Shown: piece after piece, positions 23,303 through 35,169 of the stretch
Layout of the letters: every line of letters starts with the position of its first letter
Position numbering within the stretch: the first letter of the stretch is position 1
From: Acephala macrosclerotiorum
Lineage: Eukaryota > Ascomycota > Leotiomycetes > Helotiales > Mollisiaceae
Assembly: GCA_014904845.1 (NCBI GenBank)
Contig: MU119242.1
Coordinates: 248,001-312,000, forward strand
Reading direction: 5' to 3'
Length of the DNA stretch: 64,000 nucleotides
The notes under the pieces: generated by a model
The model's input: the letters and a program-made list of their open reading frames with translations, nothing else
Told to the model about the DNA's origin: nothing
The model's database searches: none
Made by a program: the position numbers and the translations under genes

Positions 23303-25987
23303 CTAGCCAGCAGCAGCTTTTGCAGCCCTCAGTGTCCTAACTGCCTCATGAACACTGGGACCAAATAAATCGAAAGCTTCTCGACTCCATGGCCCGCCAT
23401 CCGAGGCTTCTTTTACTCCACGATTCGCCCCTACGTCATTCCTGCCACTGATTGTCCCGGTTCGGCTCGACAATCGTGGCGGAGGTTGAGCCATAACATT
23501 AGACATCGGATTCAGAGTATCAATTGTGTTTGCTGCGAGAGCTTGAACAGATTTCCCACGCGTTGCAGGATTGACCAATAATTTTCTTGGTGGAGGCATA
23601 CTCGGTATTACTGCAGCCCCGAGTCTGGTTGGTGCTCCATTTGCAGATAGTGTCCCATCTACTAGTGGTGCATTCTCCCTAGCCTCGGGCTCGATAAAGT
23701 CGACCGCCTCATTGTCTGGAGGCTGAGGCAACTCGGAGAAAGTCTTCGGGGGCATTTGGCGGGAATCTGATTCATGGTTCTCTGGTTTAGGGCGTGTGAA
23801 TTCGGACCTAGCCTCGATTCCTGGAGCTAGTTGAGACACGCCAGCTAGTTCTTGCGCTTGACTGTTAGAGGACTTGATGAATGCTCGGAAATGCTCTGTG
23901 GGAGCTTGAATATCACCTATGACATGCCCGGCCAGTGGCTTCGGCTTTCGTGTATGTGATATTGAGCTTTCTTGTTCGGGTGCAATGACCTCTGTCCGAA
24001 TGGGCTGGGCTAATGTTTTGACATTGTCAGGCTGATTCACAGGACTTGAACAGAGAGCCACATCTTGGTAGTCGTGAATACAGGCTAGAGAAGATAGTAG
24101 AGGAGGATTTGCCATTTCAACTCGATTGCCATCAACGACAGGACTGGCAGACCTCGATCTCTCCATTGGCCGTGGGTTTTGCTGAGATTCAGGCGGTTGA
24201 CTCTCAGAGATGACTAGGCGCGAAGATGACTCGGGATTTGGACTGTTTTGCCTCTTGCTCTGCCCTAGTGGTGCTTCCTGCAGTTCCTCGCTTGCTTCCT
24301 TTCTATTGGCGACGTTATACCGTTTGCCAACATCTACCGAAGCTTCAACATCATCCTCAGACTGTCCACTTCTTCGAGATAGAAGTTTATCAATCATTTG
24401 ATGATCGATACCATTATCAATACCAATATCGACAGGCGAAGAAAATAAATCGTCCAAGTCCACGATTCTAGTGCGTCGTTCACCTCTGAGTCTGGCTTGC
24501 AACCTCTCTTCTTGTTTTTGACAGAAGGCGTTTAATTGAATGGTTGCTTGGGAAAGTACGATGTCGTTCGAAGGTTTTGGCGGCTTCTGTATCGGCAATG
24601 AATTCGTGCGACGCAGCCCCGAAGATTCGGCTGAGGCAGCTTGTCGCGAGCTTGGTCGGCCTAGGAGCATCATCATCTTCGGGCCTGATCTGGCCTTGAT
24701 GCGTAGTGCCGACATTGGCCTGTCAGGTGTCGGCTCGATGCCAGAGGACCCCTGTGCCGAAGTCCTAGGCCGAGGAGCGTCCCTACGGAAAGCTGGAGTT
24801 ACTTCCTTCCTTGGTGATGGATGCGGAGAAGAGCTCATCGACGAAGGAGTCCTACTGTTCTGAGGTTTCGGACGTTCTTTGGGCTTTGGCACTGCCTTGA
24901 CAGGTGGTCTCTTGGGAGAAACAATCTCGTTGAAACTGTCGTCCTCTTCTGAAGAATCTTCATCTACCCGTATATTGCTCACGATTGCAGGTTGTGGTGC
25001 CGATGTCTTGCTAACACGGACTTGCCCGAAACTTTCAGGTCGGGACAGTGATAATGCTGCGCCTGTAAGACTACTAGCATATCCACTCTTTGCAAGAGGA
25101 GATCGCCTAGTCTTCCTCTGCATCTTGGATGGTTTCATTGCATCTTTTACTTCACCAGTCCTACCCACCGGCCCCTGATCGGAATCATCGCTCCCGTCTA
25201 ATGTGAGATCAATGGTTGACCGTACTGGCGCAGAGACTTTGATCTTCAGGGGCTCATAGCGTATGCTCGCTGTACTCTGTGGTCTCGACGACGTCAAACT
25301 CAATGTCGTACCCATCAAGTTTTGAGCATAGCCACTTTTGCTTGGTACAGGCTCATTCTGCTTTCGTCTCTTGGCTGGTCGTCCTTCTTCATCCTTTTCT
25401 TGTGCGCCAGCAAGCCTCTGTCTCTCCTCAAATGGAGAGGTACCAGGTACCAGCGCTCTTCCATAGTGGCCAGTCGGGGTTACCAGAGTATTCAATGATT
25501 TAGGTTGTAGATGGTTCGAGGTCGGGGTTCCTTGGGTCTTTAATAGCGAAGGAGCAGGTGATGCTATCTTTGCAGCAGCCCTCTCCTCCCTCTCCTTGAC
25601 ACGCTTGTCCACCAATTCCGTGAGGTCCTGATCCCTTTTCCCAACGCATTCGCCAACTTCGACAAGTATACCCGATCGCTCCAATTCGAGTTCCTCGCCT
25701 TCCGCAAATTCAGAGTCTTCACGAAAGTGTGCATCTCCCACGAAATTCGACCTTTCATCGTAGACCATGACCCGCTTGTTGAATGTATGAAATTTGAGTC
25801 GTCCATCCTGCCATCGCTTCTGCTTGCGGCGTAGATCTTGCGTGTACAGACATCGAAATTCGAGAACTGGTGCAGTGTTCTGTGTTTGCGGGACGTTCAT
25901 CGAAGCAGTCACGGCTGCAGATCCAGGAAACGAGGACGTCATCGCCACAATAGGGGAGTTTGATTGATATGGACCATTGCTTCGCAA
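23303..25987 (-). CDS. Mte1/Dbl2-like DNA-repair protein with ZGRF1-type N-terminal domain
   Basis: One exon of up to 894 aa; Met16 (25942) is an equally good start. Residues about 40-112 form the DUF2439/ZGRF1-like domain (LEFRCLYTQDLRRKQKRWQD, then FHTFNKRVMVYDE, then GILVEVGE). This domain is found at the N-terminus of yeast Mte1, fission-yeast Dbl2 and human ZGRF1, which work with Mph1/FANCM-type helicases at D-loops and stalled forks. The long middle part is disordered, with repeated KSGYAQNLMG / KSGYASSLTG elements preceding hydrophobic LSL runs; these look like short linear motifs. The C-terminus has PWSREAFDLFG, a tail motif I associate with this family. There is no helicase domain, as expected for fungal members. 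The gene is divergent from the BAR-SH3 gene. Confidence 0.85.
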   Translation of the reverse strand: MRSNGPYQSNSPIVAMTSSFPGSAAVTASMNVPQTQNTAPVLEFRCLYTQDLRRKQKRWQDGRLKFHTFNKRVMVYDERSNFVGDAHFREDSEFAEGEELELERSGILVEVGECVGKRDQDLTELVDKRVKEREERAAAKIASPAPSLLKTQGTPTSNHLQPKSLNTLVTPTGHYGRALVPGTSPFEERQRLAGAQEKDEEGRPAKRRKQNEPVPSKSGYAQNLMGTTLSLTSSRPQSTASIRYEPLKIKVSAPVRSTIDLTLDGSDDSDQGPVGRTGEVKDAMKPSKMQRKTRRSPLAKSGYASSLTGAALSLSRPESFGQVRVSKTSAPQPAIVSNIRVDEDSSEEDDSFNEIVSPKRPPVKAVPKPKERPKPQNSRTPSSMSSSPHPSPRKEVTPAFRRDAPRPRTSAQGSSGIEPTPDRPMSALRIKARSGPKMMMLLGRPSSRQAASAESSGLRRTNSLPIQKPPKPSNDIVLSQATIQLNAFCQKQEERLQARLRGERRTRIVDLDDLFSSPVDIGIDNGIDHQMIDKLLSRRSGQSEDDVEASVDVGKRYNVANRKEASEELQEAPLGQSKRQNSPNPESSSRLVISESQPPESQQNPRPMERSRSASPVVDGNRVEMANPPLLSSLACIHDYQDVALCSSPVNQPDNVKTLAQPIRTEVIAPEQESSISHTRKPKPLAGHVIGDIQAPTEHFRAFIKSSNSQAQELAGVSQLAPGIEARSEFTRPKPENHESDSRQMPPKTFSELPQPPDNEAVDFIEPEARENAPLVDGTLSANGAPTRLGAAVIPSMPPPRKLLVNPATRGKSVQALAANTIDTLNPMSNVMAQPPPRLSSRTGTISGRNDVGANRGVKEASDGGPWSREAFDLFGPSVHEAVRTLRAAKAAAG

Positions 25988-26652
25988 TCATAGGTTTTCT
26001 TCGGATCAATCGTTGTTGACTTTCGCGTGTCGTGAAATAGATTGTGTCTCGACCGCGATCAGAAACATGGCAAGACGCGCTTTCCTAACGCGCTCCACGT
26101 GCAGGCTAGCTCGGATCTCCTCCCGCCAATGGACTTTCCCCAGCCAAGAATCTCCGTCTCTTTGATACTTCGTACAGATCAACTGCAACCACCATCTTGG
26201 ACTGAGTAAAAATATCCAATTGCTGCGACAGACATTCTTACTCCTTAGATCTCCTTGGATCTCCGTCCATCTCTCTAGTCTTCGATGATGTCCTTCGTTC
26301 ACTTCGTATTCCTGCCCAAGGTAAGTGCTAGGATGTCATTTTAGGCGCGGGCAGCCTGCTCCCAGAACCACCCCGCAGCCAACCTGTTTCAGGAGAGAAC
26401 TTGGAGCTTGTTGTGCGCCGCAAACCGCAGCCATCTCTCGCAACTATCCACCTCTCAGCGTGATTGTTTTCCCCTATTACGCGGCGAGGCTGTGCCAATT
26501 GATTTTCAGGACTCATCTTTTTCTTTTTCTCTGTTGTCATCTTCCTAATTCAACATCATCCATCGTCGAGACCACAACCTTCGCCAGGCAGCTTGGCAGA
26601 AATCCAGTCACTACCAAAATTTCAGCAGCACGAGATCACTAATTCCGCTACG

Positions 26653-28148
26653 ATGAATTCTATGCACCGCCAGTTCGGTAAGCTCATGAAGAAGGGAGCT
26701 GGAGATACAGCAAATGTTGCTGTGCTACTCAACGATTACGAAGATGCTGATAAAATGCTCACAAAGGTTCGTCCCAAGCATTAGAACTCCTGGTAATAGC
26801 TTGCTAACTTGCTGTACCAGATAATAGAAGCATCGAAAGCTTGGAGGGATGCCTGGGTATCCATCTTGAGCATACAAGTGTCGACTATTTCCATATTCGA
26901 GGAGCTGTACCAACCCATAATCGGAGCAGGCGATGGACATGGTCCAAGACCATACATGACACCACGAGATCAGCTGGATCGGACAACGCAACTGAAGCTG
27001 GCATACACGGAGCTGAAGACAGATTTGTTGGAAGAAGTGGCCATGATGGATGCGCGTGTCATTAAGCCTGCGACAGATGCAAAAGAGTATTTGGCGCCTA
27101 TAAAAAAGACGATCAAGAAACGAGAGAACAAGAGGCTTGACTGGGAGCGCTATCAGGACAAGGTCCTTAACTACCAGAGGAAAATGAAACGTACAGATCG
27201 TGAGAACGCGGCATTGGCAAAGGCAGAGGAAGAATTGTCTAGAGCGACGGAGGTTGGTTGCACAAATCCACCTTGCTCATAAACGGCTGACAATGAGGAA
27301 AGGACTTTAGGGTTGCAGATGACCGCATTCGAGAGACTCTCCCTCCTGTCATTGCAGCCGCCTTTTCGATGCTTCCTCATATTCTCGCTGTGCAAATAAT
27401 GATCCAAAACAACCTTTTGGCTCAATACTACACGACACTTCACAATTACTGTGAAGAACATGGCTTCCCGTCTCCACCACCGCCGATGGAAGATGTCATA
27501 TCCACTTGGAACAGGGACTTCAAGCCTATACAGCAAGAAGTGGAGGGCATAAACTGTATTGCTCGTGGAAAGGCTGTCCATCAACCCATGGCCCTTGGGG
27601 AAGGGGAGCGCAAGAACTCTTCCATCACTGGCTTGAACGTCCGTAATGGTTTCCGTCGGCCCTCTTCTCAAGGAAGAATCAACTCAGGGTCGCAGCCTGT
27701 ATCTCCCAATCCTGAAACTCATCGCGTCAACCGAATCCCATCATACAATTCGATGTCCATAACCTCACCTCCCGCACCAGAACCCACTCCCTCACCAGAA
27801 CCAACACCAGCATACACACCGAACGAGTATGGTTCTCACCTATCGCCACCAGTATCTTCATACAGCTCTCATTCTCCAGCAGGTCCAAAAAGAGATTATT
27901 TCCAAGATGCTGTTGTACACAAGAAGAAACCTCCTCCACCTCCACCAAAGCGAATCGGCTCTCAGAATTCCGCCATATTCGCAGTTGCACTTTTCGCTTT
28001 TGAGGGTCAGTCTCAAGGTGATCTGAGCTTCCGTGAAGGTGACCAAATCAAGGTTATCAAGAAGACGGATAGCACAGATGATTGGTGGGAAGGCGAACTC
28101 AGGGGCGTAAAGGGCAGCTTCCCAGCAAACTACTGCAAGCTCAACTAA
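26653..28148 (+). CDS. BAR-SH3 protein of the Rvs167/Hob1 group
   Basis: Exons 26653-26766, 26821-27252 and 27303-28148 give 463 aa. Residues 1 to about 250 form an amphiphysin-like BAR coiled coil (HRQFGKLMKKGAGDTANVAV, then KKTIKKRENKRLDWERYQDK). A Pro/Ser-rich linker holds PEPTPSPEPTPAYTP and a KKPPPPPPKR stretch that could bind SH3 or profilin. The last 60 residues are a complete SH3 domain (ALFAFEGQSQGDLSFREGD, then DDWWEGEL, then GSFPANYCKL) with the ALYDY-like start, the WW pair and the final P/Y binding residues. In the family these proteins bend membranes during actin-dependent endocytosis. An upstream in-frame ATG at 26593 is possible. The first intron uses a GTTCGT donor. Confidence 0.93.
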
Positions 28149-29417
28149 GCAGGCTGGTCCTCAACGATACGACCCAGTGATGATTTATGACCGTGGAATG
28201 GATGAAACCTGGAATGGGACGAGATGCTACAAAAGTAATGTATTGAACGGGCTTATGAGAATTCAGCATAGACGCATTGGACTCTGGATTGACTGGCGAA
28301 CCTGGTCCTTTTTTCCTGGGAAACTTGATTATACTTTGGCAGGGCACATGAACAAAAAGAATGAATGAATGAATGGATGCTGCTTTGAGATACACATCTC
28401 ATGAGGCCCCTCCAATCTATACTTTTTTCTTCCTTCCTTGTTTGTTTCCTAGGCATTCCAAATACTCAAAGGTCCTATCGATCGACATGCCAAGTTACGA
28501 ACTAAACGACTAGTTGATTTACTGCTCACTCATCATTCATGATCTTAATTTCGTGGTGTGCTTGTAAAGTCTGCTTCTCACATCGACTATCTCGCCGCTT
28601 CCCCCCTTGAATCAAAAAGGGTCGGTTAGAGAAGAGCAAACTCACTCACCTTCATCCTCTTCACTTCTGTCCTCGCCCAAAAGAAAGTTCCTGTGGAGAT
28701 GATCAGACTTGAATCATCGAACCATAAACCGAGATTTATTGGATCCTTCTGATTCCCTCTAACTGATGATTGGGTAAGGGTCGCTTGGGGATTAAGGTTT
28801 CGTACTTCTTGTGGGCTTGAATGCTTGGCTACATAGCCTGTTATTGGATGGTTGGAACAAAACGTTGGTATATGAATATAGCGATGGGTTTTGATGAGAA
28901 GGGGAGGAGGAAAAGGGCGTCTGATGGAATTAGGAGGATGGGAGGGGTTGAATCAGATGTACAGATATGGATCACGAGGATCTGAACTCGAGAATGAAGC
29001 AGGAAGATCTCAAAAATCACAACAAATCACCATCATCAAGAACCAAAATTTTCAAACAAAGTCTTCTATATTTTGAAGAGACAAGAGCTTAGCACTTTTC
29101 ACACATCTATATTACACACCCCCATACCCTTCACCTCCCCTCTCCCCCTCTCCTCCACCCATTAGCACTTGACTCAATCAAGTCTCTCTCTCTCTCACTC
29201 TTCATGGTTCATGCAGTGGCATGATGGCAGACTGCCGTAAAGTCCCAAACCGAGACCAAGATCTTTTCCCCAATGTATTCCTTTTCGTACGTCATGACGT
29301 GCCGTGGTATCGAAGTTAAAACGCCCCCAATATGCAATGCAATTATTTTCCTCCCAATGCCAACTTTTGCCACATCCAAGCAACGCGCTGATGGGGAAGT
29401 GGCAATTGTCTTCTTGC
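28149..29417. other. Intergenic with simple repeats
   Basis: No gene is supported. A GAATGAATGAATGAATG run occurs at about 28360-28376 and a TC dinucleotide run at about 29183-29197. The sequence next to 29418 is 3' UTR of the CFEM gene. Confidence 0.35.
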
Positions 29418-31715
29418 TTACAAGGCAAAGACCGCGAACAAAACACCGGCAGCGATGCTACCGAATGTCATCACGTTGCGGGTCGAGCCTGAGGTGGTTT
29501 GGGTGGATGGTGTGGCAGAAGCCTTGACCGTTCCATTGGCGGTACTAGAAGCAGACACCTTGAGTGTGGAGCTAGCTGGGATGGCCAGGGTGGTGGATCC
29601 AGCAGCAACGGTAGCTGGTGCGGTACCGGCAACGAGCTCTGCTGAGGCAGTTGATGAGCCAGTCACAGTCGTGAAGATAACTTGAGGAACAGTGACAGCG
29701 GTGCTGATGACGGTGGTGGACGATGAAGATGGGATGACAGAACCAGCCGAGATGCCAGTGGTCTCGGTGCAGGGCACAACCAAGGTGGTGTAAACCTGAA
29801 CCGTAGTAACTGGGACCGAAGAAATGGTCGCAGCAACGGCGGTAGTGGACAGAGCAGTAGAAGCAGCAGTAACGATAGCCGGGTTTCCAGAAACGTAAGC
29901 AGCGCAGATACCTTGGAAGTAAGTCTGAGCGCTCGCGATCTCATCATCAGAAGCTCCGTGGGCAGACAAGCAGGAGAAAACGTTGGCGACGAAGGTTGCG
30001 GATGGGCAGTAGCAGTCAGCATCTGTGTTGGATGAGCATCCCTCAGAGAACAACCAGGTGTTGAGGCAGGATGGGAGGACGTCTGGGCAAGGGGCAGTGG
30101 TAACTGGTGCGGAAGATGAAGTGGTTCCAGCGGGGGCGGAGGCAATTCCTGCGGCTGAGGTGGTGGAGGAGCCGGCTTCGCATTTGGTGCAGACGGTCTT
30201 GGTGGTGGTGATCTCGATGGTTGAGGTGGTGATTCCGGTCTCGAGGGATGTGGTGCCGCCGGTGACGTGGGGAATGGTGCTGGTCTCAGTGCTGGTGGTT
30301 CCGGCGGAGGTGTGGATGATGGTGCTGCTTTCGATGCTGGTTGAGCCTCCAGTGATGTGGGTCAAGGTGACTGGGCAGACAGTTGTGCTGGTCTCAACGA
30401 CAACAGTGGTGATGACCTCGGATTCGGCTGGAGCAGTGGTGCTAGCAACTGAAGTAGAAACGGCTGAAGAAACAGCTGGGCTGGATTTGATGCCAACAGC
30501 GCTCGAGGTGGTAGACTCGATGGCAGCAGAGCTGGTAGAGGCAACCTGGGTCTCAGAAACAGGGCAGATAGTGGTGGAAACAGCGACAGAGACAGTGGTC
30601 AAAACAGTAGAGCGGGCAGGGCAGTTTGTGACAGTCTCAGCGCATGAGATGATTGTCGACACGAAAGTAGTGAAGATGGTCGATGTGGTGAGAAGAGGTG
30701 TCGTAGCTGGCGATGAAACAGCAGAAGTGGTCTCGACAGAGCTAGAGACTGAAGTAGTCTCAACAACAGAGCTTGATGAAGCTACAGCAGAGCTCGAGGC
30801 GGAGCTGGTGAGCCCAATAGCAGAGCTGGTCGTAGACTTAATAACGATGCTGGAGCTGGAGGCGACACCGGTGCTTGTGGCAACGCTCTCTGTGGGCTTC
30901 GTCTTGGTGATCAAAGTGCTAGACTCAGCAGTTGAGGTCTCCTTGGTGACGGAAGCCTTGGTTGTGGTAGCAAGAGTCGTAGCAGAGCTCGTGGCCTGGG
31001 TGGTGCTTGAACGAACAACAGTGCTTGAAGCGCTGGAGCAATCGTAGCTGATGGAGTGGAAACCAACGCTGCAAGAGGTCTTGGAAATTGCGGCGCTGGA
31101 GGTTTGGGATGGGTAGACAACAGTGACACTGGTGGCACCTCCGCACTGGCTGTTCTTGATGACAGATCCGCTGGCGCTGCAAGAAGACTTTTGCTTGCAA
31201 ACAGATCCATCAGCCATGCCGTAGTGGAACTCGAGGTCGCAGTCGAACTCGGTGGAGACCTGGAACTCGGAGACAGAGAAACCAGAGACGCCGGAAGATG
31301 AACCAATACCGAAGCTGGAGCAGCTGGAGGTATCAGTGTGGGCGACACCAGTAGCACACTTGCTCTGTTGATTGTTAGAGATAGTTCTATCGAATATCAT
31401 GCTCATCATACCTGGAAATCACGACCGCTCAAGAGGTCACGCTTGGCGAAGGAGCTTTGGCAAGTGAAACCTGCGAACTCGAAGCCACCATAGCTGGAGA
31501 AGTCTCCAATGCTGAGAGAGCCCCAGTCGAAGCCGGTAGATTGTTGGCTGTTACACTCGTTGTTTGTGTTGGATGGGCAAGAGAAAGCGGAGGCATCGGA
31601 AAATCCCTGAATACGATCAGCATGTGAACTCTTTCCCCAGATCCTCGGTACATACAGCAGATGCCAACTGAACAGTGGTTGCCAAAGCGGCGATGGTTGA
31701 AAGTGTGGTCCTCAT
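29418..31715 (-). CDS. GPI-anchored CFEM cell-wall protein
   Basis: Exons 31715-31656, 31606-31412 and 31364-29418 give 733 aa. The first exon is exactly a 20-residue signal peptide (MRTTLSTIAALATTVQLASA). A Cys-containing N-terminal domain of about 160 residues follows, then a very long Ser/Thr/Val repeat region typical of O-glycosylated wall stalks. A CFEM domain lies at about residues 505-575 (PCPDVLPSCLNTW, EGCSSNTDADCYCPS, FSCLSAHG, GICAAY). The tail is hydrophobic and preceded by a small-residue omega-site region (STRNVMTFGSIAAGVLFAV). CFEM domains bind heme or iron in several fungi. I count seven of the usual eight CFEM cysteines, the one near the HGAS stretch being absent. The N-terminal domain is not one I can name. 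Confidence 0.88.
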
Positions 31716-34700
31716 TTTGAATGTACGGCAGAAACTGACTGCAGATCAACGAAAGTCTTGCGGAGAGAATATAATGCGGTTTGAGTCTTGGAGATCGATA
31801 TGAGATAGCGAGTGTCTGTATGCTAGTTTGTTGATTGGTATGAAAAACAAGAAAAGAGATAGAGAAGCAAAGGAAGCGAATGACCTTGCAACTCCAAAAG
31901 GATGAATTCTAATTAAGTAGAGAGAAAGAAGATCTTGAGGGATAGAGAGGAAAGGAAAGTCCCAACTGGCGGATCTCAGGATACATTATATCTTTGGCCA
32001 TCGTTGGCTGTCGGAGACCACGGCCTTTCACAGCCTCCTCTCCTGTCGTCCCATGTCGGCCAGTGAGAGACACCATTCCGTGCGAGCAGGGAGACAGGGG
32101 CACCCCATTAGGAAAGGCCCAAAGTTGCTGAGGCCCCGTGCCTGGGACCCTTGCGTTTGTCGCGCGCGTTAGCAAAGAAGAGGGGAGTCAAGGTCGGCAA
32201 AGCGGTGGTGCTGTCGATGGAGATGCTGAGAAGAGCTTACGGCGATGGGGGACGGTGTCCAGGGGAAGCCAAGCGTGTGGCTGAGGAGGCTCGAGATGCC
32301 CCCAGGTGAAACATGCAGAAACCAACGCCAAGAGAACAAGCCCCAACCTGCGAACTAATGCAGGTACAGCAGTTGGCGCCCTTATAACGCCATCCTTATA
32401 ACCCAGGAGTCGCTGAACCCCAGTTCCTGATGCCTGCACATCGCCCGATTCCGAGCGATTTGTCTCCATTTGTCTCCCGATTCTGGCCAAAGCTTTGAGA
32501 CCCAGATCGATTTGGGGACGGCGCTTCCTCGATGTGATGAAGAGAGACGGAAGAGCTCTCATGCAGATGCATCAGCCCGAGCGCAAATGCGCCGGGAATT
32601 GGAAGAGTTCGAGAGTCGAGCTGCTCTCAGACCCCGAGATCTTTGTGAATACTAGTAGAGTGCTCTCAAGATTGAGCCCTCAAATGGCGGTGGAGGATCT
32701 GATGGCCAGCTGTCCGTATTGAGGATCGCTACCTGAGTCAACTCGTCAAGCGCATCGCAGGGAAGATTATGGTGTTGTTTTTAGAACTGGACTAGAACTG
32801 ACCTGGACTGGCCCGTGGCTGCTGGAAGCGAGCATCTTGGCGTCTCCCTCACTCCCTTTTTCGGGACGGGCGGTTGTCGATAACGGCGCCTCGTTGGGCC
32901 ACCATTGGTGGGAGAGAACGTTTCAAGATGCCACCGAATCACATCCAACAATTGATTCTTGTGACAAACACCGCAAAACGCGGCCTCATCAAAGAATCGC
33001 CCATTCGTCTAGAACCTCTCAATTCTCTGCCAGACATATTTGCGATTCTCGAGCATCAATGAATCGGAGCACGCGGAGGACATCGATTGAAGGTTAATAG
33101 AATTAAACAATAGTCTCTCCACTTTGCCTGCTATCGTAAGAAAGAGGTCCAAACCTCAATGTCTCTCGGTTACCGAGATCGTACCTCGGATAGCTCTCGC
33201 ATGCCACTCTTCGATCACGGACATCGCGGATGAACAGTCCAAGAACCAGACTCAGCGGTCCAAGCAGCAAGTTCAACCGCACATCACCCAATTCCATCTA
33301 TCCAGTTGTCTCAAACCTCCAAAACAGGCAACTCTTTCAAATGAGCCCTCATTTCCCTCTCTTTCCATCTGCCCATAACCGGAAGTAAACCCACAAGATC
33401 TCCACGTCATCCACAGATCTCCCTCAAGGTTACCGTTCACGCATAAAGGCTGTTCTGCGGGTTGGAGACCCAAATGCGTGATAATCAGGGGAAAGAGCCC
33501 ATCGGCGTGCAGATACGAATGCAGGAACCAGCTCGCCCCTTGAGGTTCCAGGAAGGAGAAGGAGAAGCGTTCCTGGATTTTTTTGGTCTGTGCTGTTCTC
33601 TAGAAGGAAAGTTTAACACCGAAGCTCCGAGGCCACTGGTTGGAATCCGCGTAGCACGTTGTTTGCAACTGCAGCTCTTTTTCGGCTGGTGCTGTTTGCT
33701 GTCTGTTGGAGGCACCCAATCATCCCCATACTCTCGTGTCTATTTCTACGTCTCGTATCCTCGTATAGACCTGACTGCATTGTTGCGCTAATCTGGATGT
33801 AAAGACCCTACTCTACAGCTCCAACTACAACTCTAGGCGTTCTCGACTCTCCTGGTGCTGTTTCTCGTAAAGAAAAAGTCAGAATGCCATCCACATGAAA
33901 CAAACCAACAAACAGCCATCCCGCACGCCTCTGTACGAGTCGAACGGAAAACGCATGTGGTGGCTTTCAACCGCTGCGGGGAAACACCGTGAAACGATCG
34001 TGTTTTTTTGCACTGCCCCCAAGCCTCCTTTTTCTCCTGCAGCCTTCCCGCTTTGCCGAGATCTGCTCTTGGGATAAAAATGTGCATGCCGTGCATGGAT
34101 CCCAATCTGGACATCATATGCATAAACTTAATATCCGAAGAACTACCAGAACCTACTTTTATCCTGGGTTGATGCTGGTTATGCGATGCATTGAGAGAAA
34201 CGGAGTTGAGATGAACGTTTCTTCCCCACTTGCATGAATAAACATGTTCTGGCATAAATAAACATAAGAGGCCGAGTTGAAGTTCGATAGCTGAATGAAC
34301 GTCATTCTTCATTTGAATGTGAGGGAAGGGCCTTGAGGGGATCGATGATCGGCTTCATGCCTCAAGAGAAAAACTCCGAGTTCATGCCTTCGTGCTGGGT
34401 TCCTGAGGGAGATTGTGCGGGGTGAGAGGGGTCGAGGCTGTGTTTTTCTCGTCGGTTGAGGATGGAGATGTGAGTTTGGCATCATGCTCGATGAGATGAT
34501 AAGATATGGATGGATGGGAAGATACGAGGTGGGTAGAAGAGCCGTGAAACGCGAGCCGGTTCATGCGATGAGGGAAGGAGGTCGAAGTGTCAAGTGAAGT
34601 TTCACGTGATTGATTGATTTCCTTGGAATGTTGGATGGTCCGCTCTTCTGATCAATGCAGTGTTGTTCTCGAATGCGGCTGAATTTTTGGAAGTCTTCCT

Positions 34701-35169
34701 TGCTGTTCTCATAATGTTGTTGTGTTCCCTCCTTTATTTATTTATTTATTTATTTATTTTCATTGTTTGGCGGAAAGTCCGACGTTCCCTTCGTTTCGCG
34801 GCTTCCTATTTCGGTTCGTTCGTCATCGCGAACGACACTTGCAAGTTGCATCCATACTCTCAAGAGGTGCATACCGTTGAGATAAGCGTCTGATTTTTTT
34901 CATTCTCCAGTATCCTATCCCAATGGATTTTGTTATCACTTGTCGTTGCCATCACCAGCTCTCAGTTTGAGAAGGCAGCCACGTAATTGATCCCAGGCAT
35001 CAACATCTTGCTTGACCTCTAGCATCATCAATTGCTCTCAGCATCCCACCTATCTCATGCACATAAATGCCAAGCATATCCTATCCTCTACCATAATTGC
35101 GAGAACAATCATTTCACTCTCATCGTGTCATTTGAATCATTCAATTAGATACACTTCAAACTCCTCAAA
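31716..35169. other. Long region without supported genes
   Basis: About 3.4 kb with only short overlapping ORFs on both strands. The part next to 31715 is the CFEM promoter. A TTTA tetranucleotide repeat (about seven copies) lies at 34733-34760. I see no domain in any frame, tRNA or clear transposon end. Confidence 0.35.
34733..34760. repeat. (TTTA)n microsatellite
   Basis: Seven consecutive TTTA units are directly visible. It lies outside coding sequence. Confidence 0.9.

Noticed and set aside
30025..31047. 340-codon plus-strand ORF inside the CFEM gene
   Set aside because: Antisense shadow of the Ser/Thr/Val repeat region. Its Val/Glu/Thr-rich composition is what that repeat yields in reverse, and it has no independent motif.
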